The notes beneath the pieces were generated by a model. It made no database searches, was not told where the DNA came from, and worked only from the letters and a program-made list of their open reading frames with translations. The position numbers and the translations under genes were made by a program. This document shows, one piece after another, positions 1 to 6,129 of a DNA stretch of 6,129 bases. The DNA comes from Deltaproteobacteria bacterium (GTDB taxonomy: Bacteria; Myxococcota_A; Bradymonadia; UBA7976; VGTA01), in assembly GCA_016874875.1 (NCBI GenBank), contig VGTA01000224.1, forward strand, positions 1 through 6,129, read 5' to 3'. Each line of letters opens with the position of its first letter. Positions within the stretch are counted from its first letter, which is position 1.

Positions 1-277
1 CGGCGGGCAGCGCGACGCGCGCCGCGCCCTCAAGGGCGCCGCGCGCCTCGGGGGCGCCCACGAGCGCGACGGCGGGCGCGCCCCCGAGCGCGCCCCCGAG
101 CGCGCCCCCGAGCGCCCCCCCGAGCGTCCCCCCGAGCGCGCCCGAGCGCGCCGCCCACGCCGCCGCCCAGGGCTCAAGCGCCCCCGCCAGCGCCTCAAGG
201 CGCTCCGCGCGCCCCGCGCCCCTGAACCAGCGCAGCGCGCGCCACTGCGCCCCTGGGCTGAGCGCCGCTGCGGTCAC
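1..277 (-). CDS. Hypothetical protein, third gene of the xpb-bax1 operon (C-terminus beyond left edge)
   Basis: I do not recognise this protein. The GTG start at 277-275 overlaps the nuclease TGA stop (276-274) as GTGA, the usual form of translational coupling. A GGAG core at 287-284 lies six bases upstream of the GTG. The frame stays open for 92 codons to the edge. It begins MTAAALSPGAQWRALRWF, continues through an Ala/Leu/Trp-rich helical-looking stretch to about residue 45, then enters a Gly/Arg/Ser repeat (about residues 47-67) and a Pro/Arg-rich segment. Open frames alone mean little at this GC content, since another frame on this strand is also open here. The call rests on the coupled start, the Shine-Dalgarno and the operon position. 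If real, it may work with the XPB-Bax1 pair, but nothing in the visible part shows a function. Confidence 0.5.
   Translation of the reverse strand, partial: MTAAALSPGAQWRALRWFRGAGRAERLEALAGALEPWAAAWAARSGALGGTLGGALGGALGGALGGAPAVALVGAPEARGALEGAARVALPA
78..137. repeat. 12-base tandem repeat, five units
   Basis: Three exact copies of GCGCCCCCGAGC (78-89, 90-101, 102-113) are followed by two copies with one or two changes in the unit's second and third bases (114-125, 126-137), then a shortened 10-base remnant at 138-147. The unit length is a multiple of three, so in the leftward gene it codes for a Gly/Arg/Ser/Ala run (such as RSGARSGARSGAR). It looks like a slippage-generated coding minisatellite. 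Confidence 0.85.
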
Positions 278-1962
278 CGCCCTCTCCCCACCCCGCCCCC
301 CGCGCCGGGCAAAGGCGCCGCGCCGCCCCGCGCCCCCGCCCCCGCGCCGGGCGGCCCCTCTGAGTCAAAGAGCGACATCTGCTCTGTGTCCTCCGCGGGC
401 GCGGGCTCATGCAGGGCGGGGGAGTCCACCTCGGCGAGACCCACGCCGAGGAGCGACGAGCTCAGGCGGGCGGCGTCCACGCGCGTGGGCTCGGCGAGGG
501 CGGCGGCGGTGAGGGAGTCGGCGGCGGACTCGGCGGCGGACTCGGCGGCGGACTCGGCGGCGGACTCGGCGGCGGACTCGGCGGCGGACTCGGCGGCGGA
601 CTCGGCGGGGCCCTCCTCACCCTCCTCCGCCGCCGCCCCCGCCCGCAGCGCCGCCGCCACGATGAGCTCCACGTCCTCCCCGAGCTCCTCGGGGGACTCC
701 GCCGCCCCCGCCTCGGGCGTCGCGCCGCCCGCGCTCGCCGCCCGCGCCGCGAGGTCGTCGAGCAGGCGCGCGAGCGCGCTCACCCCGATGGCGCCCTTGT
801 AGACCAAGAGGGCGCTGGGCAGGTCGCCCTCTAGGGCCCGCTCGCTCACGCGCAGGCGGGAGCTCACGGCGAACACCACCGGCTCGCGCATACCCGCGCG
901 CACCCACTCCACGCGCCGCCACACCGCCTCGCGGTTCCAGTAACCCATCACCTCGAGGTACACGCGGTGGGGGTGGTCGGGGTGCGAGAAGACCAAGTCG
1001 GGCACGCACACGCCCCCCTCCCCCGGCAGGTGGATGATCTTGCTGGCGCGGCGCGCCCGCCAGGGCGTCTTGTGCTTCTTGAGCTGCGTGAGGAGCGCCA
1101 CCACCTCCTCTGGCAGGTCCACCTCCTCCCCCTCCGCGCTCGCCTCGCGCACCCCCGCCGCCGCAAATCGGAGCAGGTCGCGCTCCTTGCCCCACATCAC
1201 CTGCGCCGTGAGACTCCAGCGGTCGCAGCGGCGCAGGGCGGGCAGCAGCATCGCCAGCTGCAGCCCGTACTTGGTCACCGCCTGAAACAGCGAGTGCGGA
1301 CCGCTGATCTGCACCTCGTAGCCGTCCTCCTCGCGCGCGCCGGGCGTGACCACGCAGAGCAGGCGGCGGAACTTCATCTGGCGGAAGAGGTAGCGGTAGG
1401 TGGCCGCGCTCGCGCAGTACACCTGCACCGTCAGCTCCGTGGCGCGCAGCAGGACCGCCTGCTCCTGCGCGAGCTCGTACTCGCTGAGGAGCACCTGCGG
1501 CGGCGCGGGGGTGAAGCGCACGAGGCGCTGCCCGCCGCGGAGGTCGCCGAACAGCACGTCGTCGATGCGGTAGATGTCGAGCTCGAGCGCCGACGCCACC
1601 TCGATCAGCACGTCCTCGCGCTTGAGCAGCGCCCCGTCCGGCAGCGCCGCCCGCATGCGCGAGGCGGCCTGGAACACCTGCGCGCGCAGCGCCGCCACGT
1701 CCACCGCCTCGGGGCTGGTGAACTCGCAGCGGTCAAAGAGCATCTTCTTGAGCCCCTCCGCTACGCGCGCGAGGTGGCTCGGCAGCACCACGTCGGCGGC
1801 GAGCGCCTCGAGCTCCTCGCGCCGCTCGCGCGCGCCGGCGGCGAGCAGCTGACTCACCTCGCCGATATAGCTCAGCAGCAGCCCGCGGTCGAGCGGCTTG
1901 AGCGGCGTCAGCTCGAGCTCCCCGCCGCGCCGGCGGGCGCGGATGTGGTCCACGCTCAACAT
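274..1962 (-). CDS. bax1: Bax1/DUF790-family nuclease, partner of XPB helicase, with repeat-rich C-terminal tail
   Basis: This is a predicted DNA endonuclease of the Bax1 (DUF790) family, which in archaea binds XPB and cuts near opened DNA. Of the 562 residues, the family core covers about 1-405. The N-terminus is family-like (MLSVDHIRARRRGGELELTP). ISGPHSLF is at 219-226, followed by TKYGLQLAMLLPAL. The nuclease centre has PD at 321-322 and LEVMGYW at 336-342, giving acidic D322 and E337. Where I expect a conserved Lys after the GFW motif, this protein has Arg (about 349-350). Residues about 408-562 form an Ala/Glu/Gly/Pro-rich tail with an (AESA)n repeat (453-483) and QMSLF at 528-532. The ATG at 1962 lies 45 bases after the xpb stop with no other in-frame start nearby, but the usual Shine-Dalgarno is replaced by a G11 run. 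The pairing with xpb makes the family call strong. The tail's role is inferred. Confidence 0.9.
   Translation of the reverse strand: MLSVDHIRARRRGGELELTPLKPLDRGLLLSYIGEVSQLLAAGARERREELEALAADVVLPSHLARVAEGLKKMLFDRCEFTSPEAVDVAALRAQVFQAASRMRAALPDGALLKREDVLIEVASALELDIYRIDDVLFGDLRGGQRLVRFTPAPPQVLLSEYELAQEQAVLLRATELTVQVYCASAATYRYLFRQMKFRRLLCVVTPGAREEDGYEVQISGPHSLFQAVTKYGLQLAMLLPALRRCDRWSLTAQVMWGKERDLLRFAAAGVREASAEGEEVDLPEEVVALLTQLKKHKTPWRARRASKIIHLPGEGGVCVPDLVFSHPDHPHRVYLEVMGYWNREAVWRRVEWVRAGMREPVVFAVSSRLRVSERALEGDLPSALLVYKGAIGVSALARLLDDLAARAASAGGATPEAGAAESPEELGEDVELIVAAALRAGAAAEEGEEGPAESAAESAAESAAESAAESAAESAAESAADSLTAAALAEPTRVDAARLSSSLLGVGLAEVDSPALHEPAPAEDTEQMSLFDSEGPPGAGAGARGGAAPLPGAGGGVGRGR
367..381 (-). 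other. Candidate sliding-clamp (DnaN) binding pentapeptide QMSLF in the nuclease tail
   Basis: Codons 528-532 of the nuclease read CAG ATG TCG CTC TTT, giving QMSLF, with flanks DTE and DSEG. The bacterial clamp-binding consensus is QL(S/D)LF, and E. coli MutS uses QMSLL. The motif sits 31 residues from the C-terminus in a disordered-looking tail, the usual location for such motifs. The local DNA is much less GC-rich than the surrounding tail (362-392 includes TCA, ACA and TTT codons), which fits selection on the residues. Binding itself is an inference. Confidence 0.6.
514..606. repeat. 12-base tandem repeat coding (Ala-Glu-Ser-Ala)n in the nuclease tail
   Basis: The plus-strand unit is GGACTCGGCGGC. 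A first variant copy (GGAGTC, 514-525, which codes Asp instead of Glu) is followed by six exact copies (526-597) and a final partial copy from 598. In the leftward nuclease gene it codes for seven AES and one ADS triplets separated by Ala. The copies are nearly identical at the DNA level, which suggests recent slippage. The product is an acidic Ala-rich segment, either a flexible or a helical spacer, between the nuclease core and the QMSLF motif. Confidence 0.93.
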
Positions 1963-2007
1963 CCACGCCCCCCCCCCCGCGCCGCGCGGCGCCCCCCCGT
2001 GACCCTG
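1963..2007 (-). promoter_or_regulatory. xpb-bax1 intercistronic region with G11 run, 14-base palindrome and G7 run at the bax1 ribosome site
   Basis: Reading leftward from the xpb stop, the transcript has G7 (1998-1992), a perfect 14-base palindrome GCGCCGCGCGGCGC (1992-1979, sharing one base with the G7), then G11 (1978-1968), then CGTGG and the bax1 ATG. No standard AGGAGG-type site is visible, so the G11 run occupies the ribosome-binding position. The palindrome or the G-runs could fold and limit translation, and the G11 could change length. These functional readings are inferred. Confidence 0.5.
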
Positions 2008-3366
<1,359 letters not shown>

Positions 3367-3515
3367 CTGCGCTCCTCGCGCGCCCCGCCGCGCGGGCGTG
3401 GTTGTCTTATCAAGGGCTGTGTGCTAAGAGGTGCCCGCGTCATGTCGCGCACACGCACGCGCCTCTGCGCCTGCTCCACACGCTCGCGCGTCCATAATAG
3501 GGGTCCGCACAGCCT
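3367..3515. promoter_or_regulatory. Divergent intergenic region, likely promoters for xpb-bax1 (left) and the TPR-kinase pair (right)
   Basis: The two operons face away from each other across 149 bases, so both promoters should lie here or just inside the genes. Two AT-richer patches stand out in the GC-rich sequence. At 3399-3430 the minus strand reads GATAAG (3411-3406), a possible -10 box for xpb with no convincing -35. At 3493-3498 the plus strand reads CATAAT, a possible -10 for the rightward genes, which would give a leader of only about ten bases. The plus strand also has TTGTCT (3402-3407), 17 bases from TAAGAG (3425-3430), a weak alternative. None is certain. Confidence 0.4.
3372..3377 (-). 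promoter_or_regulatory. Shine-Dalgarno of xpb
   Basis: GAGGAG on the minus strand ends five bases before the ATG at 3366-3364. This supports the chosen start and contrasts with bax1 downstream, which has no such site. Confidence 0.8.
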
Positions 3516-3528
3516 ATGTATAGCCTAT
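3511..3528 (+). repeat. AGCCTAT direct repeat over the start codon of the TPR gene
   Basis: AGCCTAT occurs at 3511-3517 and 3522-3528, eleven bases apart, about one helical turn. The first copy includes the first two bases of the ATG at 3516. It lies in an AT-rich island and could be an operator half-site pair or simply chance. No inverted symmetry is obvious. Confidence 0.35.
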
Positions 3529-4355
3529 ATGTCGCCCTCGCCGCGGCGCTCTCCTCGATCGTCCTGCCGAGTCTCTTCGGCGTCAGCGCCCTGTGGACCT
3601 TCCTGCCGGGCCTCGCGGTGGGGGTGGGGGTCTTCATCTGGATTCGAAATCGCTTCAAGGGGCAGGTGGAGGCGGTGATGGCGGAGGCGATGAAGGAGAT
3701 CGAGGCGATGCAGGCCATCGCCCAGCGCGGGCAGCAGGGGCCGCACGTGCGGGCGGCGCTTGAGGCGAAAATCCAGCGCGCGGCGCACCTCATGAAGGGC
3801 GCCCTGCCCCTCGCCAAGTGGCAGGTGGGCCTCGACCTGCAGATTAACTCCCAAGTGGGCCTGCTCCTTTTCCAATATTACGCATTCTTGCCCAAAGAGG
3901 AGCGCGACGCGCGCCTCGGCGAGGTGGTGGCCCACCTTGAGGCGACGCGCGTCAAGGGCCCGCAGGCGAGGCTGTTCCAGGGGCTCTGGTACGCCTGGGC
4001 CTGCCTCGCCGCCGCCCACGTGCACCTCGGCAAGCACAGCGCGGCGCTCGAGGCGCTCGACGGCGCGGTGGCGGCGGCGCCGGCGGAGGGCATGCTCTGG
4101 TCGCTCTACGCGTGGGTGTGCGTGCACGCCAAGCAGCACGACAAGGCCCTCGAGGCGCTCGCGCGCGGCGCCGCGGCGTCCCCCGACCCGCACGTGAAGG
4201 CCAACCTGCTGGCCCTGCAGAACAAGAAGCCGCTCAAGATGGCGGACTACGGGCAGATGTGGTGGGGCCTCGCCCTCGAGCCGTCGCCGCAGATGGCGGC
4301 GATGCTGCAGCAGCAGCGCATGATGGGGCGCGTGCAGATGCGCGGGCGCCGCTGA
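3516..4355 (+). CDS. Membrane-anchored TPR-like protein
   Basis: This is a 279-residue protein of unknown specific function. The N-terminus holds two closely spaced hydrophobic segments (about 4-22 and 25-43) ending in the basic RNRFKGQ, a membrane hairpin whose remainder probably faces the cytoplasm. An amphipathic helix follows (about 49-75, VEAVMAEAMKEIEAM). Two TPR-like units cover about 163-196 (AHVHLGKHSAALEALDGAV) and 197-230 (HAKQHDKALEALARGAAASP), suited to protein-protein contacts. The C-terminus is Met/Gln/Arg-rich (PQMAAMLQQQRMMGRVQMRG). The ATG is the only usable start: in-frame TAA and TAG lie at 3495-3500 with no other start codon between. The Shine-Dalgarno is weak (AGGGG, 3499-3503). 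The kinase gene begins two bases after the stop, so the two are probably cotranscribed, and this protein could be a scaffold or target for the kinase. That link is inferred. Confidence 0.85.
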   Translation: MYSLYVALAAALSSIVLPSLFGVSALWTFLPGLAVGVGVFIWIRNRFKGQVEAVMAEAMKEIEAMQAIAQRGQQGPHVRAALEAKIQRAAHLMKGALPLAKWQVGLDLQINSQVGLLLFQYYAFLPKEERDARLGEVVAHLEATRVKGPQARLFQGLWYAWACLAAAHVHLGKHSAALEALDGAVAAAPAEGMLWSLYAWVCVHAKQHDKALEALARGAAASPDPHVKANLLALQNKKPLKMADYGQMWWGLALEPSPQMAAMLQQQRMMGRVQMRGRR

Positions 4356-4357
4356 GC

Positions 4358-6129
4358 GTGAGCGGGGAGGTCGGCGCGCGCGTGGGCCCCTACCGGGTCC
4401 TGCGCCGCCTCGCGGTGGGGGGCATGGGGGAGGTGTTCTTGGCGGAGCGCGAGGGGCCTTACTTCACGCAGCGCGTAGCGCTCAAGCGGGCGCTGCCGCA
4501 CCTCGCGGAGGAGCGGGCGTTCGTGGAGCGCCTGATCGACGAGGCGCGGCTGATGTCGCAGCTCCACCACGGCAACATCGCCGCCGTGTACGAGCTGCGC
4601 CAAGACGACTGGGGCCTCTACATGGTGATGGAGTACCTCCCCGGGCTCGACCTGAGGACCGTGAGTCGGCGCCTGCAGGCGCGCGGGGGGCGCTGGCCCG
4701 AGGGGCTGGCGGCGTGGGTGATCGGGGAGGTGTGCGCGGGGCTCGACTACGCCCACACGGTGCGCGGCGCCGACGGGCAGCCGCTGCGCGTGATTCACCG
4801 CGACGTGAGTCCCTCCAACGTGCTCCTCGGGCGGGAGGGGGAGGTGAAGCTGATCGACTTTGGGGTGGCGCGCGCGCAGGGGGGGCTGCACCAGAGCGTG
4901 GCGGGGTCGCTGCAGGGCAAGCTCGCCTACCTGAGCCCGGAGCAGGCGCGCGGCGAGGCGCTCACGCCCCAGTCTGACCTCTTCTCGCTCGGCGTGACCC
5001 TCTTTGAGATGCTGGCGGGGCGCCGCCCCCTCGACGCCCCCTCAGACGCGGAGCTGCTGGCGAGGGCGCAGCGCGCCGAGCGCCCGCCGCTGAGGGGCGT
5101 CGCGCCGCACCTCGACCCCACCCTGTGCGCCCTCGTGGACCGCGCCCTCGCCCCCGCCCCCCGCGACCGTTTCGACAGCGCCGGCGAGATGGCGTGGGCG
5201 CTCGGCGAGTGGGCGCGCCGGGGGGGGGTGGAGGCGGGGCGCCGCGCGCTGCAGGCGTGGCTCGCGCCGCTGCTCGACGCCCCCCCCGCGCTCACCCCCG
5301 CCCCCTCCCCCTCCACCGCCCCCCACCCCGACGCCGACTCCGCGCCCCCCCTGCCCCTCAGCGAGGCCTTCGCCCGCGCCCTCAGCGCCCTCACCGCCAC
5401 CCCCCCGCCCCGCGCCGGCGAGCGCGGCGAGGGCGGCGTCACCCTCACCCTCTCCCTCCCCGCCTCCCGCGCCGCCGCCCGCCTAGAGGCCCTCCCCCCC
5501 GCCCCCGACGCCCACGAGGAGCCGGAGGAGGCGGCGGGCGCGGAGGGCGCGGAGGGCGCGGAGGGCGCGGAGAGCGCGGAGGGCGCAGAGGGCGCAGAGG
5601 GCGCGGAGGGCGCGGAGGGCGCCGAGGGCGCAGAGGGCGCCGAGGGCGCCGAGGGCGCAGAGGGCGCCGAGGGCGCCGAGGGGGGGAGCGGCGCAGAAGA
5701 AGAGCGCGCGCGCGCGGCGGCGCGGCGACGCCTCAGGCGCGCGCGCCTCACCGCCCTCGCGCTCGGCGCCGCCGCCCTCCTCACGCTCAGCCAGACCCTG
5801 CGCGGCGAGCGCGCCCCGCTCCTGATAGACGGCGCGGGGGCGCTCGGCGCGCCCTCGTCGTGGCGCGTGGACGGCGACCCGTGGAGCGCCACGCGCCGCT
5901 ACCCCACGAGCGCCCCCCTGCGGGCGTGCGCCCCCCTCACCCCGCCTGGCGCCCGCGCGCCCCGCGAGGCGTGCGCCTGGGTCCGCCTCCGCGACCTCCC
6001 CCCCGCCAGCGCCGCGCAGCGCGCCGCGGGGGCGCCCGAGGGCGCGCGGGCGCTGCTCCTCACCACCGCCCACCTCACGCCGCCCGCCCGCTCCCCCTTC
6101 ACCGCCCTCCCCCCGCCGCTCCGGCTCCC
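4358..6129 (+). CDS. Transmembrane Ser/Thr protein kinase (PknB/Hanks type; C-terminus beyond right edge)
   Basis: This kinase should transfer phosphate from ATP to Ser/Thr of partner proteins at the inner face of the membrane. The kinase domain covers about residues 11-285: glycine loop LAVGGMGEVFLAE (18-30), VALK with Lys43, helix-C Glu62, HRDVSPSN (147-154) with Asp149 and Asn154, DFG (167-169), SPE in place of APE (193-195), DLFSLG (207-212) and PRDRF (268-272). All catalytic residues are present. A Pro/Ala/Ser-rich linker leads to a (Gly-Ala-Glu) repeat (394-441), a basic stretch RRRLRRAR and one membrane segment (about 464-481). The visible outer part contains two Cys and is not recognised. 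The frame is open for 590 codons to the edge. The GTG at 4358 is two bases after the TPR stop. GTG at 4382, just before GPYRVL, is an alternative start eight codons later. Confidence 0.93.
   Translation, partial: MSGEVGARVGPYRVLRRLAVGGMGEVFLAEREGPYFTQRVALKRALPHLAEERAFVERLIDEARLMSQLHHGNIAAVYELRQDDWGLYMVMEYLPGLDLRTVSRRLQARGGRWPEGLAAWVIGEVCAGLDYAHTVRGADGQPLRVIHRDVSPSNVLLGREGEVKLIDFGVARAQGGLHQSVAGSLQGKLAYLSPEQARGEALTPQSDLFSLGVTLFEMLAGRRPLDAPSDAELLARAQRAERPPLRGVAPHLDPTLCALVDRALAPAPRDRFDSAGEMAWALGEWARRGGVEAGRRALQAWLAPLLDAPPALTPAPSPSTAPHPDADSAPPLPLSEAFARALSALTATPPPRAGERGEGGVTLTLSLPASRAAARLEALPPAPDAHEEPEEAAGAEGAEGAEGAESAEGAEGAEGAEGAEGAEGAEGAEGAEGAEGAEGAEGGSGAEEERARAAARRRLRRARLTALALGAAALLTLSQTLRGERAPLLIDGAGALGAPSSWRVDGDPWSATRRYPTSAPLRACAPLTPPGARAPREACAWVRLRDLPPASAAQRAAGAPEGARALLLTTAHLTPPARSPFTALPPPLRL
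4364..4370 (+). promoter_or_regulatory. GGGGAGG, possible Shine-Dalgarno for an alternative kinase start at 4382
   Basis: A strong purine site lies inside the assumed kinase frame, 11 bases before the in-frame GTG at 4382. The spacing is longer than usual, but the GTG at 4358 has no good site of its own. Start choice changes only eight residues, all before the kinase domain. Confidence 0.35.
5537..5680. repeat. 9-base tandem repeat, 16 units, coding (Gly-Ala-Glu)16 in the kinase linker
   Basis: Sixteen in-frame GGC-GCN-GAG units run without interruption. Unit 5 has AGC (Ser) for Gly. The Ala codon varies: GCG in units 1-5, 8 and 9, and GCA or GCC elsewhere. Units 10-12 (5618-5644) and 13-15 (5645-5671) form an exact 27-base direct duplication, which indicates recent expansion. 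The product is a 48-residue acidic spacer between the kinase domain and the membrane segment. Confidence 0.95.

Noticed and set aside
78..137. CRISPR-like array
   Set aside because: The units are 12 bases and directly adjacent, with no spacers. This is a simple tandem repeat, as are 514-606 and 5537-5680.
195..410. A 71-codon minus-strand frame at the end of the nuclease gene
   Set aside because: It is Arg/Gly/Ala-only low complexity, out of frame with the DUF790 tail. The coupled GTG at 277 is a better candidate for the next gene.
386..834. Two plus-strand open frames with Ala-Asp-Ser or Gly-Gly-Leu repeats
   Set aside because: They are antisense readings of the (AESA)n repeat in the nuclease tail. 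They have no ribosome site or domain.
3367..3515. A rho-independent terminator or small RNA in the intergenic region
   Set aside because: I found no stem followed by a T-run on either strand. The two flanking genes diverge, so no terminator is expected.
4927..5892. A 321-codon minus-strand open frame with a Ser-Ala-Pro repeat
   Set aside because: The repeat is the reverse reading of the kinase (Gly-Ala-Glu) array, and the opposite strand codes a complete kinase domain and membrane segment.

Overview
The window is very GC-rich DNA, about three quarters G+C by eye. Codon third positions are almost always G or C, and genes are tightly packed on both strands. Together with a Hanks-type Ser/Thr kinase carrying a long low-complexity linker, this suggests a high-GC Myxococcota-like (deltaproteobacterial) bacterium. 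That assignment is an inference from composition and gene style, since the window has no marker gene. No rRNA, tRNA, CRISPR array or insertion sequence is visible.

Leftward operon (positions 3366 down to 1). The first gene encodes an archaeal-type XPB helicase (3366-2008). After a 45-base gap with extreme G-runs and a perfect palindrome comes a Bax1/DUF790-family nuclease (1962-274). A third gene, starting GTG at 277, overlaps the nuclease stop codon as GTGA and runs off the left edge. XPB and Bax1 are known partners in archaea, where the helicase opens DNA and the nuclease cuts it. The likely role here is DNA repair or processing of unusual DNA structures. The nuclease carries a roughly 155-residue low-complexity tail that holds an (Ala-Glu-Ser-Ala)n repeat and, near its end, QMSLF. 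This closely matches the pentapeptide by which bacterial proteins bind the DNA polymerase sliding clamp DnaN. It is the most interesting observation in the window: it suggests an archaeal-type repair module that has been linked to the bacterial replication clamp.

Divergent intergenic region (3367-3515). This has two comparatively AT-rich patches, a good Shine-Dalgarno for xpb, a possible -10 box for the rightward genes, and a short direct repeat over the rightward start codon.

Rightward operon (3516 to the right edge). The first gene encodes a membrane-anchored TPR-like protein (3516-4355). Two bases later comes a Ser/Thr protein kinase (GTG at 4358) with an intact catalytic core, a (Gly-Ala-Glu)16 linker, one membrane segment and the start of an outer domain cut by the window edge.

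Three of the five genes contain short in-frame tandem repeats (12, 12 and 9 bases), and several long homopolymers occur in or next to genes. Length changes at these sites would be expected.
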